Source: Candidatus Bathyarchaeota archaeon (GTDB lineage: Archaea; Thermoproteota; Bathyarchaeia; Bathyarchaeales; Bathyarchaeaceae). From it: DNA of 49,836 bases. Of the stretch, positions 15,627 to 24,829 are shown one piece after another. A model generated the notes under the pieces. The model worked only from the letters and a program-made list of their open reading frames with translations. It had not been told where the DNA came from and did not search any database. Numbering within the stretch: position 1 is the first letter of the stretch; the number at the start of each line of letters is the position of its first letter. A program made the translations under genes and the position numbers. The DNA lies in assembly GCA_030608565.1 (NCBI GenBank), contig JAUWDY010000009.1, positions 1-49,836 on the forward strand. The letters run 5' to 3'.

Positions 15627-16316
15627 CTATTCAACCAATTTTGCTTGGAGATTACCTCGAGTTATTTCTCCTAGCTTTTCTAGAAATGGGCCGTATAGCC
15701 CTGCAGGCAATTCTACGATTGTAGACCAAGATCCGTCGGCTCGCCACTCCTCACGTCTTATTACGCCGAATCCCTTAATTGCTCCGTAAGCTTTACTCGC
15801 GTATTCGGGTGGAATGTGAACGGCCACAGAGACTTTTTCCATTTTAAGGGGGAGAATTGGGCGTAAGAGCTTTATGATCTCTTTTGCCTGTTCCTCAGCT
15901 TCTTTGAAAGGGTCTATCGGATGATGAATTTGCTTCCACGCTTGTTCTATGCGGAGAGGAGGATGTGGAAGATTAGTTCTCGGGTCAACGCATTGACGGG
16001 ATATGAAAGAAATGATTTGTTTTCGTTTGTCCTCGATCATCTGTCTTCGTTGCTCTGTAGTTAGCTGCAATGTACCCTTCTTCAAAATCACGCTGGCAAT
16101 CTTGATTGGATCTAAGGTTCCGAACGTTTTCTGTAGTTTATCTTCTGAGGCTCGTAATCCTTTGTTAGCATCAATGAAAATGGTGTCAGCAATCAATGCT
16201 TCAGAGATCGAAGTGATTTTTCCGAGTCTGTAGGAGAGAGCATGTTGAGGTTTGACAAGAATTTCGAAGTGTTCTCCCTCGCGGGTTATGCGTGCAATTG
16301 TGTGGCGTTCGCTCAT
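15627..16316 (-). CDS. Ribosome assembly factor SBDS
   Basis: 229 residues with the three SBDS domains: the N-terminal FYSH domain (ITREGEHFEILVKPQHAL), the helical middle with TTEQRRQMIEDKRKQIISF and ARG-like region around PRTNLPHPP, and the C-terminal ferredoxin-like domain (EKVSVAVHIPPEYASKAYGA). In archaea and eukaryotes SBDS helps release the anti-association factor aIF6 from the large ribosomal subunit. Its start overlaps the proteasome alpha stop as ATGA, which is the classic arrangement of this superoperon. Confidence 0.95.
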   Translation of the reverse strand: MSERHTIARITREGEHFEILVKPQHALSYRLGKITSISEALIADTIFIDANKGLRASEDKLQKTFGTLDPIKIASVILKKGTLQLTTEQRRQMIEDKRKQIISFISRQCVDPRTNLPHPPLRIEQAWKQIHHPIDPFKEAEEQAKEIIKLLRPILPLKMEKVSVAVHIPPEYASKAYGAIKGFGVIRREEWRADGSWSTIVELPAGLYGPFLEKLGEITRGNLQAKLVE

Positions 16317-17050
16317 GGAGTTCCACTGCCCTTGATACCCCTCCGATAAGCCTCAATTTCTTTGTCGGTAAGCTCTTTGAGCTTTTTCGTTGCGGATGGG
16401 ATCACGGATATTTTGACTCTTGTTGGCTGTTCCCTTGCCTCAAGGGCTTTAACAAGGCATTTTATGGCGAGTTTGATCGCTTCATCAAGTTTCATATTTT
16501 CATGATACTCCGTTTTTAAGATGTTTATCACCGTTTCGCGACCAACACCTACTGCAACGGCCTTATAGCCCCTGTAGGAGCCGCTTGGATGGGTCGCGAA
16601 TAACCTATTTCCTAGTCTATCCACGCCACCAAAAAGAATTGACACTCCGAAGGGTCTTACTCCTGCATGCTGAGTATACAGTTGCTTTAGGTCTCCTATT
16701 CGTTTCGTGATAACTTCAATGTCGATGGGGTCATCGTACATTAATCGATTGCTTTGAGCGTAGACCCTTGATTGGTCAATGAGAATGCGAGCGTCGGAGC
16801 TTAAACCAACAATCGCTGCTCCAACATGGTCGTCTACTTTATAGAGCTTCCATGAAAAATTAGGATCCTCTAATTTTGTTTCGATTGTCTCTTCTGCTCC
16901 TAACACTACTCCTTCGGAGCAGGTAATCCCCAATATGGTTGCCCCACGATTCACTGTTTCAACGGCATATTCAACCTGAAAGAGGCGTCCATCTGGGGAA
17001 AACACGGTGATGGCGCGATCATAAGCTCCTGGTGCTGCGAACATAGACAA
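16313..17050 (-). CDS. psmA: Proteasome subunit alpha
   Basis: 245 residues from a TTG at 17050, seven bases behind GAGGTG; the ATG at 17044 is the alternative. The N-terminus AYDRAITVFSPDGRLFQVEYA is the alpha-subunit signature, with the gate-forming segment in front. Alpha subunits form the outer rings of the 20S proteasome and control entry; the catalytic Thr is in the beta subunit, which is not in this window. It heads the minus-strand block psmA-SBDS-rrp4-rrp41-rrp42. The 270-base gap upstream is shared with the divergent DUF2096 gene. Confidence 0.97.
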   Translation of the reverse strand: MSMFAAPGAYDRAITVFSPDGRLFQVEYAVETVNRGATILGITCSEGVVLGAEETIETKLEDPNFSWKLYKVDDHVGAAIVGLSSDARILIDQSRVYAQSNRLMYDDPIDIEVITKRIGDLKQLYTQHAGVRPFGVSILFGGVDRLGNRLFATHPSGSYRGYKAVAVGVGRETVINILKTEYHENMKLDEAIKLAIKCLVKALEAREQPTRVKISVIPSATKKLKELTDKEIEAYRRGIKGSGTP

Positions 17051-17322
17051 ACTTTATCACCTCATGTTTGTAAACTCGTTTTGCTTGTTCTGTTGTAGAG
17101 ATGAAACTAAAAAGGCTTTTTGTTAAAAGGGATACTGTTGACTCTTTTGTTAATGAAGGATGGAAGACCATTCAAAAAGTCACATGTACACGTTGTTCTA
17201 GCTGGTCTGAGATGTGATTCAAACAGGCTTTTCTGAATTCAGTTTACCGTTATTCTACAAAGAACTTAAATGACCCGAAGGATTCGAAGATAATATTGAG
17301 AAGTGTTTGAGGCTTAAAGGGT

Positions 17323-17868
17323 ATGCGTTACGAGGAAACATGGAAAGTGTTGGCAGATCTGATCACCGAGCTTCGGAAAAAGGGTGAAGTAATTCCGGCT
17401 AGTGTTATGAATGATCTGCGCTCTGCTAAGACGATGATACAGATTTTTAAAGCCGATCCATCACACATCGAGAATATTCCGAGGATTGAGACTTACTTGG
17501 AAAACGTTGAATTTTATCTTATTTCCATGGCACAGGAGAAGTTTGGGTCTGAGTTTGTGGAGCATTGGATGGGAAAGCTTGGGATGGCTAGAAAAAGGAT
17601 TTCTGGTGAGGAAGATGTGAAAGTTGTTTCAAGGTTTGTTTCAGGGCTTCCACGAGGTAAATGTTGGGTGCGGGTTCAGGTTTCGGAAGATACTCCTCAT
17701 GAGGATATTGAAAATTTGGCTGAGGAGGTTGGGCTTTTGCATAAAATGCAGGAGAATGGTTTTGTGCTTGTTTATGGGGATGATGAGAGTATGAGATCGT
17801 TTATTAGGAGGTTGAGGTTACAACAGGGTTTTTTGAAACGTAAGACGAAGAAAAGTGTATCTGTTTAG
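17323..17868 (+). CDS. DUF2096 family protein
   Basis: 181 residues. It opens with ETWKVLADLITELRKKGEVIP and continues with ASVMNDLRSAKTMIQIFK, the pattern of DUF2096, a family known from methanogens and related archaea with no assigned function. The N-terminal 80 residues are helical. Residues about 100-165 are alpha/beta with an acidic loop (VYGDDESMR). A TATA-like GAACTTAAATGA lies about 60 bases upstream, and GAGGCTTAAAGGGT precedes the ATG. It is convergent with the aminotransferase gene. Confidence 0.8.
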   Translation: MRYEETWKVLADLITELRKKGEVIPASVMNDLRSAKTMIQIFKADPSHIENIPRIETYLENVEFYLISMAQEKFGSEFVEHWMGKLGMARKRISGEEDVKVVSRFVSGLPRGKCWVRVQVSEDTPHEDIENLAEEVGLLHKMQENGFVLVYGDDESMRSFIRRLRLQQGFLKRKTKKSVSV

Positions 17869-18185
17869 TTTGTGTTGGGTTTTGAGGTTATCTGTTTTGT
17901 CATGTTATTTGGGTGTCTCTCTCTTTTTAGACCCCCCTATAGCCCCCCCTAATTTTTGCTACATTGTGTTTGTCTCTCTCTAGACTCCCCCTATAATTTT
18001 TTTAGTTTTTGACAAAGCTTGTTTTTCGTTTGTTTTTTGAAAATAAGCTTGGAAATGGTTTTTCCCACGATAGTATTTTTTGGTAAAATATACGAAAATT
18101 TATGGAATGGTGAACGTTTTTACCTTTAATGCATGCATATAAGGGGGTATCCGTGACAACCCTTCCTTTTTTCTTGATGTGTTTG
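17869..18185. terminator. Convergent T-rich intergenic region with CCCCCTATA repeats
   Basis: No gene is seen. Two direct copies of a short unit occur: a TCTCTCT run, then AGAC and CCCCCTATA (17913-17942 and 17970-17996). An inverted match, TATAAGGGGGTATCC, is at 18138-18152. T-runs at 17931 and 17997-18050 suit archaeal termination of the DUF2096 transcript. TGCATGCATATAAG at 18130 recurs at 41408. Confidence 0.45.
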
Positions 18186-19391
18186 TCACATATTTTCCTT
18201 AAGCATCTTCGCTAGTCGCTGTATTCCTTCAACTATTTGTTGTTCCGATGCGTAAGAGAAATTGATCCTCATAGTGTTCTGTCCTTTGCCATTGCAGTGA
18301 AAAGCTGAGCCAACAACATAGGCAACTTTATTTCGAATAGCTTGGGGGAACAAAATGTTAGCACTCATTTTCTTTGGTAATTCGATCCATAGGAACAATC
18401 CTCCTTTCGGCTTGGACCATTTTACTCCTTTAGGCATATGCTGTCTTAGAGCATTTAGCATAACCTCGAGTTTCCTGCTGTACAGTTTTCGGATTTTCTC
18501 GATTTGTCTTGACAACAGTCCGCGTCTCAGGTATTCTGCAACCAGAAGTTGTGTGTAGGTGGGCGAGCAGAGGTCCATGCCTTGCTTGGCTACTACCATT
18601 CGATCCATCCATTCAGCTGGAGCCATTATCCAAGCGATCCTTAAACCAGGACACAGCAGTTTGGAAAATGTGCCAAGTACTATGACTTGGTTTTGAGTGT
18701 CTAAACTGTAGATGGCTGGAACATTTTTCCCTGCATAGCGCAAGTCCCGATAAGGGCTATCTTCAAGGATCGGAAACCCGTATTGATACGCCATTTGCAG
18801 AAGCTTCTTGCGCCTTTGCAAGGACATGGTGACGCCCGAAGGGTTCTGGAAATCCGGTACTACATAGATGAATTTTGGTTTCTTGTTTCTTTTCGCCAGC
18901 TTAGCCAACACTTTCTCCAGCAAATCCATCCTCATTCCCTCATCATCCTGGGGCACACCAATCATCTTGGCTCTGTAAGCGTTGAAGGCCTGCAAACCGC
19001 CAATGTAAGTGGGTAACTCCATTATTACGAAGTCGTTGGGATCCAGGAATACTCTGGAGACAATGTCCAGACCTTGCTGTGATCCAGCCGTGATCAGGAT
19101 GTTCTCGGGTTTGATTGAGGCCTTTTCACCGCTCATCCATTTGGCAATCTCTTCGCGCAATGGGGCTTCCCCTTCAGTAGGTCCATACTGCAAGGCAATA
19201 GCCCCTTTCTCGCGCAGAAGCTGACACGAGATATCTTCCAGATCCTTTACGGGAAAAGTTTGAGGATCAGGAAAACCACCAGCAAAGGAGATTATATCTG
19301 GTCGCCGGGTTACTTTAAGAAGCTCTCTGATTTCAGAACGTTTCATGTTGAGAGCAGCTTTGGAGTAAAATGCTGTCAAGTCTTTAATCAA
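18186..19391 (-). CDS. PLP-dependent aminotransferase (class I/II)
   Basis: 401 residues with a complete fold type I aminotransferase: ISFAGGFPDPQTFP at the N-terminus, ALQYGPTEGEAPLREEIA, ITAGSQQGLD, PDFQNPSG (cofactor-binding Asn), EDSPYRDLRY, the lysine motif GTFSKLLCPGLRIAW, and a C-terminal Arg in NTMRINFSYAS. This is the archaeal group that includes 2-aminoadipate and aromatic aminotransferases, so the substrate is open. An aromatic specificity would connect it with iorAB further on. A TATA-like CTTATATCC lies 64-72 bases upstream of the start. Confidence 0.9.
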   Translation of the reverse strand: MIKDLTAFYSKAALNMKRSEIRELLKVTRRPDIISFAGGFPDPQTFPVKDLEDISCQLLREKGAIALQYGPTEGEAPLREEIAKWMSGEKASIKPENILITAGSQQGLDIVSRVFLDPNDFVIMELPTYIGGLQAFNAYRAKMIGVPQDDEGMRMDLLEKVLAKLAKRNKKPKFIYVVPDFQNPSGVTMSLQRRKKLLQMAYQYGFPILEDSPYRDLRYAGKNVPAIYSLDTQNQVIVLGTFSKLLCPGLRIAWIMAPAEWMDRMVVAKQGMDLCSPTYTQLLVAEYLRRGLLSRQIEKIRKLYSRKLEVMLNALRQHMPKGVKWSKPKGGLFLWIELPKKMSANILFPQAIRNKVAYVVGSAFHCNGKGQNTMRINFSYASEQQIVEGIQRLAKMLKENM

Positions 19392-19454
19392 ATTAACACC
19401 TTCTTCCCCAACGTTTATGGAAGTCTTTGCTTGTCCGTCAACATTAAGCCGGGA

Positions 19455-19463
19455 GGATATAAG
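19455..19463 (-). promoter_or_regulatory. TATA box of aminotransferase gene
   Basis: CTTATATCC on the minus strand. A transcript starting about 26 bases downstream would have a leader of roughly 40 bases before the ATG at 19391. Confidence 0.45.
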
Positions 19464-19494
19464 ATTTCCGAGAGATACGTGCTGTGAAATCCTA

Positions 19495-19680
19495 GGTGGG
19501 CCGGGAGAGATTTGTATTCATGCACCCGAGTTCTTGAGTACTCCAAAATTAAGGAGGTTTTTCCATTCAAACCCTACCCGGCTAGGGCAACCCCCCAAAG
19601 GTAACTATACCTCAGTTTTTAGCCTTTTCCAGTTAGAGATTACCCAATGAAAATTGTGGCAATGTTATTCTTGTCTTTTG
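19495..19680 (+). repeat. 187-bp dispersed repeat, copy 1
   Basis: Starts GGTGGGC..GAGATTTGTATTC and ends TTGTCTTTTG. It aligns over its full length with 24350-24536 with about 22 differences and one indel (roughly 88% identical, counted by hand). It contains a small hairpin CCCTACCCGGCTAGGG. The two copies have the same orientation and bracket the HD-grpE-dnaK-dnaJ locus. With the promoter region of the aminotransferase it fills the gene-free stretch 19392-19768. Confidence 0.8.
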
Positions 19681-19768
19681 ACCTGGGCTAGACTTGACAC
19701 ACACTCAGAAAGATTGATGCCGAGAACGTCTGGGAGCATCCGTACTGATTGCATGCATTTGTTGTGCG

Positions 19769-20662
19769 TTAGAGTTCAAATCTCTCTATTATCTTCCTTT
19801 CCTTTTCGCCCTTTATCTCTGCTGTGACGTGTATGTACTTCTCAAGTCCTGAATTCTGGATTTTAGCCTTCAGCAACTCATCTATTTGGAATATCCCTGC
19901 TGAGTTCGACATTTTGATCTTTATGATTATTGGTTTTTCCTTACCCTCAAAAATCTCTACTTTTTCTATTGAAAGGGCAGAAATGGAGTGGATGTCGACT
20001 TTCCCTGCTTCAAAAGGTATTCTGGCTCTACCCTGTTCCATATCCAAAGAGTCTGCGATTCGGACTACGCCCGCTTCTATAGTTAGAACTTGTTGCTCAG
20101 GTTGGTGTGCCAGCATGGCTTGCAGAACTTCAGAAAGGATCATTGCGCTTTCTTCTTCAGTGTAGATTGAATGTAAGTAGCGTTGCAGAAAGCCGAAAGC
20201 CAAGAGGAGACTGTGTTCTTCGTGACCCTCTCTGCCCATTGCCATTCCTAGGTCGTGAAAGATAGAGGCAAGAACAACTATGACTTCAGCATCTTCAACT
20301 GATAGGTTGTAGTCCTTGACTACGCTTGGCACAACTCCTTTGCTTACTAGTATTCTCAAGAGTTTCAGGGCGGAGTTTGCAACGATCTTTACATGGATAG
20401 GACCGTGATCGGTGTAGCCCATGCGATCAATAGCCATCACGTTGGAGCATTTCCAGAATGTCTGTAACTTAACGTCCTTGTTCACCAAGCCCACAATCTT
20501 TTCTAGTTTTTTGTTATCCTTACATGGCACATTGAAAGCATACGTCAACTCCTCACCACCGCAAAATGTATTCCTTGTCCTAGAAGATAAATGCATCAAA
20601 ACCTCTTGCATGTTAGAATGTAGACGAGCATCATAACTGAAGAAGCTGAAGCGCGTATACAT
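19769..20662 (-). CDS. HD-domain phosphohydrolase-like protein
   Basis: 297 residues. The HD superfamily metal motifs are visible: YTDHGPIHV (His 86 and His 90), FHDLGM (His 136, Asp 137), GREGHEEHS (His 147) and VRIADSLD (Asp 204), which together could hold two metal ions. Such proteins cleave phosphate esters, nucleotides or cyclic nucleotides; the substrate is unknown. The C-terminal 80 residues form a separate alpha/beta part. It is divergent from grpE, with a 127-base shared gap, and lies inside the repeat-bracketed locus. Confidence 0.8.
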   Translation of the reverse strand: MYTRFSFFSYDARLHSNMQEVLMHLSSRTRNTFCGGEELTYAFNVPCKDNKKLEKIVGLVNKDVKLQTFWKCSNVMAIDRMGYTDHGPIHVKIVANSALKLLRILVSKGVVPSVVKDYNLSVEDAEVIVVLASIFHDLGMAMGREGHEEHSLLLAFGFLQRYLHSIYTEEESAMILSEVLQAMLAHQPEQQVLTIEAGVVRIADSLDMEQGRARIPFEAGKVDIHSISALSIEKVEIFEGKEKPIIIKIKMSNSAGIFQIDELLKAKIQNSGLEKYIHVTAEIKGEKERKIIERFEL

Positions 20663-20671
20663 GCGAAATCA

Positions 20672-20689
20672 GAAATCCTTATATCTTTT
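20672..20689 (+). promoter_or_regulatory. Probable grpE-dnaK-dnaJ promoter
   Basis: TCCTTATATCTTTT resembles an archaeal TATA box. It lies about 110 bases before the grpE start and is too close to the HD start (17 bases) to serve that gene. No bacterial CIRCE element is seen. Confidence 0.4.
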
Positions 20690-20789
20690 AGAACATGAAA
20701 AGCGTAGCGCGAGAAATTGAAGACTTGAAACCACATCCTTCGTCGTGTGTACTCGCTGTGTGGATATCAGTAGAAGGAGATGCAAATTA

Positions 20790-21299
20790 TTGAAAAAAGA
20801 AAAAATCAAGGCGGATCAAGCCAAGAATCTTCGAAAGGCTCTAAAGATGGAGCGCGAAAAGTCTGATGGATATTTGAGCCGACTCAAGTATTTGCAGGCA
20901 GATTTTGAGAACTATAGAAAACGCATGGAGAAAGAAATCCGTGAAGCTGTCCAAGTCAGCAACGAAAAGCTCATCGTCAACCTTCTTAATGTTATAGATG
21001 AGCTTGAGTTGGCTCTTCATTCTGGAAGAGAGACCGAAAACAAGCAATCAATCTTGGAAGGTGTCGAGATGACTCTAAGAAAAATGTCCTCAGCTCTTGA
21101 ACAGGAGGGTTTGGCCAAAATTAAGGCAGTTGGAGAAACCTTCGATCCAGGACTCCACGAGATTGTGATGAAGGTCTCAACAAAAGAGCATGACGAAAAC
21201 GTGGTTATTGCGGAGGTTAGGACAGGTTACATGTTTAGAGGTAAAGTCATCAGGACAAGCATTGTTAAGGTCGCTACATGGTTAGGTGTTGACTCATGA
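20790..21299 (+). CDS. grpE: GrpE nucleotide exchange factor
   Basis: 169 residues from a TTG at 20790, chosen because AAGGAG lies ten bases upstream; the frame is open to 20745. A long N-terminal coiled coil contains the GrpE pattern [17 protein letters not shown]. The C-terminal beta domain has [12 protein letters not shown] and a [17 protein letters not shown] ending. GrpE makes DnaK release ADP. Its stop overlaps the dnaK ATG (ATGA). In archaea the whole GrpE-DnaK-DnaJ system is known to be of bacterial origin. Confidence 0.93.
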   Translation: MKKEKIKADQAKNLRKALKMEREKSDGYLSRLKYLQADFENYRKRMEKEIREAVQVSNEKLIVNLLNVIDELELALHSGRETENKQSILEGVEMTLRKMSSALEQEGLAKIKAVGETFDPGLHEIVMKVSTKEHDENVVIAEVRTGYMFRGKVIRTSIVKVATWLGVDS

Positions 21300-23164
21300 G
21301 TGAAGAAAAGATTAGAGAGAGAATATTGGGAATAGATCTGGGAACCACTAACTCGGCAGCCGCCATCTTGGAGGTTGGAAGGCCAGTTATAATACCCAGC
21401 GCAGAAGGCCCCACAACTGCTGGCAAAATGTTTCCCTCCGTGGTGGCGTTCACCAATGATGGCCAACTCTTAGTAGGCGAACCCGCTAAGAGACAAGCGG
21501 TAACAAACCCCGACCGAACCATTTTCGAGATTAAGAGGAAGATGGGAACCGACTATAAAGTGAGCATAAATAATGAAGAGCACACCCCGCAGCAGATTTC
21601 AGCCTTCATTCTGCAAAAGATAAAGAAGGATGCAGAGACTTTTCTAGGTCAAAAACTGAAGAAGTGTGTGATTACTGTCCCCGCTCACTTTAACGATAAC
21701 CAGAGGCAGGCCACTAAAGATGCTGGCGAGATTGCAGGTTTTGATATCGCTAGGATCATAAACGAGCCAACAGCAGCTTCCTTAGCCTACGGCCTCGACA
21801 AGACAGAGAAAGAGATGAAGATTATGGTCTTCAGCTTTGGGGGAGGAACCAACGACACAACTATAATGGATTTCGGGGATGGAGTGTTCGAGGTACTAGC
21901 CACTAGTGGCGATACAAAAATAGGAGGAACAGACTTGGATAACGCTGTAGTCCAACACCTCATCAAGGAGTTTCATGATCAGACAAGCATCGACCTCAGT
22001 GGCGACAACGTGGCAATGCGAAGGCTCAAGGAGGCCGCTGAAAAGGCTAAGATCGAGCTTTCCACGCTGACAACCACGGATATTAACCTTCCATTCATTG
22101 CCTCTGATGCAAACGTTCCCAAACACCTACATAGCACGTTGAACAGGGCGAAGCTCGAGCAGCTAACACGTCCGATTGTTCAGAAAATTAGAGACCCGAT
22201 AACGCAAACTCTCTCAGACGCGAAGCTCAAACCAGAAGACATTGACAAGATTGTGCTGATTGGTGGCCAAACAAGAATGCCACTGGTAAGAAAGTCCGTA
22301 GAGAATCTGATGGGTAAACCTGCTGAACGAGGATTGGATCCAATGGAGTGTGTCGCTGTCGGAGCAGCCATTCAAGGAGGTGTATTGGCTGGCGAGGTGA
22401 AGGATCTACTTCTCTTGGACGTAACACCTCTCTCACTAGGTGTCGAGACGCTAGGAAGTGTTTTCACAAGGATCATAGAGAGAAACACAACCATCCCGAC
22501 GAAGAAGAGCCAGATATTCTCAACTGCAGCGGACTTCCAAACCACCGTAACAATAAATGTGCTACAGGGAGAAAGAGCCATGGCGGCGGACAGCATCTCC
22601 CTTGGAATGTTCAACCTTACTGGAATACCTCCAGCTCCAAGAGGTGTACCCCAGATCGAGGTGACCTTTGATATCGACGCTGATGGCATACTCAATGTCT
22701 CAGCCAAAGATATAGCCACAGGAAAGGAGCAGAAAATCACCATCACAGCATCGACGAAACTCTCAGACAAAGAGAAAGAGAATATGATGAAGGAAGCCGA
22801 GAAGTTCGCCGAAGAGGACAAAAAGAGGAAGGAAGAGGCTGAAGTCCGCAACAACGCCGACTCGCTGATCTACACCGCTGAGAAAACAAAGACAGATTTG
22901 GCTGACAAGCTCGGGAAGGAACAGGTGCAGAAGATTGATGAGGCGGTCGCCAAACTGAGAGAACCACTCAGCGGCAAAGACTTCGAGAAGATCAAAACCA
23001 AGAACGAAGAGCTGGCAAAAGTTCTCCAAGAGGTTGGCACTGTCATCTACCAGCAAGCTGCGGCAGAGAAAGCGAAACAAGGAGAAACAGAGCAGGCCAA
23101 AGAGCCCAAAGAGAGAGTTGTGGACGCCGATTACGAGGAAGTAAAAGAAGAGAAAAAAGGGTAG
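21296..23164 (+). CDS. dnaK: Chaperone DnaK (Hsp70)
   Basis: 622 residues, full length. The ATPase domain (1-370) begins [14 protein letters not shown] and has [13 protein letters not shown]. The substrate domain follows the linker [15 protein letters not shown], and the tail ends [13 protein letters not shown]. One feature is odd: the second phosphate motif, usually DLGGGTFD, reads SFGGGTND (residues 180-187), so the first Asp, which in bovine Hsc70 contributes to ATP hydrolysis, is Ser, while the second Asp is kept. The rest of the domain looks intact. The ATP cycle may be slow or changed. It is translated with grpE and followed by dnaJ. Confidence 0.97.
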   Translation: MSEEKIRERILGIDLGTTNSAAAILEVGRPVIIPSAEGPTTAGKMFPSVVAFTNDGQLLVGEPAKRQAVTNPDRTIFEIKRKMGTDYKVSINNEEHTPQQISAFILQKIKKDAETFLGQKLKKCVITVPAHFNDNQRQATKDAGEIAGFDIARIINEPTAASLAYGLDKTEKEMKIMVFSFGGGTNDTTIMDFGDGVFEVLATSGDTKIGGTDLDNAVVQHLIKEFHDQTSIDLSGDNVAMRRLKEAAEKAKIELSTLTTTDINLPFIASDANVPKHLHSTLNRAKLEQLTRPIVQKIRDPITQTLSDAKLKPEDIDKIVLIGGQTRMPLVRKSVENLMGKPAERGLDPMECVAVGAAIQGGVLAGEVKDLLLLDVTPLSLGVETLGSVFTRIIERNTTIPTKKSQIFSTAADFQTTVTINVLQGERAMAADSISLGMFNLTGIPPAPRGVPQIEVTFDIDADGILNVSAKDIATGKEQKITITASTKLSDKEKENMMKEAEKFAEEDKKRKEEAEVRNNADSLIYTAEKTKTDLADKLGKEQVQKIDEAVAKLREPLSGKDFEKIKTKNEELAKVLQEVGTVIYQQAAAEKAKQGETEQAKEPKERVVDADYEEVKEEKKG

Positions 23165-23199
23165 CATGCAAGTTCTTCTCTGGTTTAGGCTGATCACGG

Positions 23200-24312
23200 A
23201 TGACCCCCCGCAAGCAAGACTACTACGAAATCCTCAATGTGCCCAGAACTGCCTCAAAAAAAGAGATAAAAAAAGCATATCGCAAACTGGCGTTAAAACA
23301 TCACCCTGACCGAAACAAGTCGCCGGAAGCTGAGGAAAAGTTCAAGGAAATATCAGAGGCGTACGCCGTTCTCTCAGACAAGGAGAAACGGATACAATAT
23401 GACCAATATGGTCACGCAGGGATAAGTGGCAGATATTCGCGGGATGACATATTCAGGAGTGCCGACTTCGAGAGGATCTTCAAGGACCTAGGCTTCAACT
23501 TCGGTGGCCACGCCACGATTTTCGACATTTTCTTCGGACGTGGCGCACGCCGAAGGCATCGTCGCCAGAAAGGAACAAACCTACGATATGATCTGCAAAT
23601 AACCCTAGAAGACACTGCATTTGGTCTAAACAAGGACATGGAAATACCTGGTTTTGATGTTTGCGACACCTGCCACGGTAGCGGAGCAAAACCTGGAACA
23701 AGCCCAAAAACCTGTCAGAGATGCAAAGGAACTGGCGAAATACGACGCACAAAAAGCTTTGGCTATATGCACTTCACTGAAATCCAAACGTGCAATAAAT
23801 GCCACGGAAAAGGCGTGCTCATCGAAACCCTCTGTGACGACTGCAAGGGTGCTGGGAACGTACAACGTCTCCACAAGATAAGACTGAAAATTCCTCCAGG
23901 TATTGACAATGGACACGGCCTAAGGTTAGATGGAAAGGGAAACCCCGGTGCCCAAGGAGGCCCTAACGGAGACCTATACGTAGTTGTACATGTCAAGCCC
24001 CATGAGATCTTTGAAAGAAACGGAAGCAACATCCTCTGTGAAGCCCGCATAAGCTTTCCCCAGGCGACGCTGGGAACAAAAATCAATGTTCCAACCCTCA
24101 AGGGAGAAGCAAAGCTCAAAATACCCGCCGGAACCCAGAGTGAAACCATGTTTCGACTAAGAGGAAAAGGAGTACCACACTTGCATGGATGGGGAAGAGG
24201 AGACCAGTTTGTAAAAATCATTGTTCAAACGCCCACAAAACTAACGCGACACCAAAAGAAACTTCTATCTGAGCTGGCAGAGGAGATGGAACACGAAATC
24301 ACATTTAGATGA
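23200..24312 (+). CDS. dnaJ: Chaperone DnaJ (Hsp40)
   Basis: 370 residues with all type I parts: the J domain (1-70, with HHPDRN), a spacer that is poor in the usual Gly/Phe repeat, four zinc-binding repeats ([32 protein letters not shown]), and the C-terminal substrate domains ([28 protein letters not shown]). It delivers substrates to DnaK and triggers its ATPase. It lies 35 bases behind dnaK and ends 37 bases before the second copy of the long repeat. Confidence 0.96.
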   Translation: MTPRKQDYYEILNVPRTASKKEIKKAYRKLALKHHPDRNKSPEAEEKFKEISEAYAVLSDKEKRIQYDQYGHAGISGRYSRDDIFRSADFERIFKDLGFNFGGHATIFDIFFGRGARRRHRRQKGTNLRYDLQITLEDTAFGLNKDMEIPGFDVCDTCHGSGAKPGTSPKTCQRCKGTGEIRRTKSFGYMHFTEIQTCNKCHGKGVLIETLCDDCKGAGNVQRLHKIRLKIPPGIDNGHGLRLDGKGNPGAQGGPNGDLYVVVHVKPHEIFERNGSNILCEARISFPQATLGTKINVPTLKGEAKLKIPAGTQSETMFRLRGKGVPHLHGWGRGDQFVKIIVQTPTKLTRHQKKLLSELAEEMEHEITFR

Positions 24313-24349
24313 TGCCTTGGAGCACATGAATGTATGCTATGCATGCATT

Positions 24350-24536
24350 GGTGGGCAACGTGAGATTTGTATTCATGCACCCGAGTTCTTGAGTACTCTA
24401 AAATTAGGGATGATTTCCCATTCAAACCCTACCTGGCTAGGGCAACCCCGCAAAGGTAACTCTACCTCGATTTTTGACCTTTTCCAGACAGAGATTACCC
24501 AATGAGAATTGTGGCATGTGTTATTTTTGTCTTTTG
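24350..24536 (+). repeat. 187-bp dispersed repeat, copy 2
   Basis: Same start and end as the copy at 19495-19680 and same orientation. Differences between copies are spread evenly and change about a quarter of the codons in the only shared plus-strand frame. On the minus strand copy 1 has a stop where copy 2 is open. A non-coding element therefore fits better than a protein. Confidence 0.8.
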
Positions 24537-24542
24537 TGCACC

Positions 24543-24562
24543 GGTGGGCAAGATGAGATTTG
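24543..24562 (+). repeat. Start of a third, truncated repeat copy
   Basis: GGTGGGCAAGATGAGATTTG matches the first 20 bases of copy 2 at 18 positions and begins six bases after copy 2 ends. After it the similarity stops. This suggests the element was once in tandem, with a period near 193 bases. Confidence 0.55.
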
Positions 24563-24829
24563 GACCCCCACCTATAGTGAAGATGTCCCATGCAACGCCG
24601 TTTTTTTGTGTTCGAAAATCTTGGGTCACACTTTGCTTTTAGGGGAAAGCGTGGTTGAGAAAAATTGTGATGCAAGAGGAGCGCGGAAAACCCTGAGCTT
24701 TGACTGCACAATGCCTTAAACATGTTTCTGATGCATATTTTATTATAGAAGAATTTTATAGAAAGAAGGGGTAAATGATTAGGTTAATTCCCGCTATACT
24801 AAAAACGTTGGAGGCGGGTTAGAAGAGAA
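24563..24829. promoter_or_regulatory. Upstream region of smc
   Basis: Gene-free. ATATTTTATTATAG near 24737 and GCTATACTAAAAACG near 24793 are TATA-like; GGAGGCGGG lies about 10 bases before the smc ATG as ribosome binding site. A T-run at 24600-24607 may end transcription coming from dnaJ. Confidence 0.35.

Noticed and set aside
19417-19650. Plus-strand gene across repeat copy 1
   Set aside because: Although copy 2 is also open in this frame, about a quarter of the codons differ and the start lies outside the repeat; non-coding is more likely.
22372-22854. Minus-strand frame of 160 codons inside dnaK
   Set aside because: It is the antisense of a highly conserved coding region and has no own start signal or family match.
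24373-24723. 116-residue minus-strand gene across repeat copy 2
   Set aside because: The matching frame in copy 1 contains a stop, and differences between copies do not favour silent positions.
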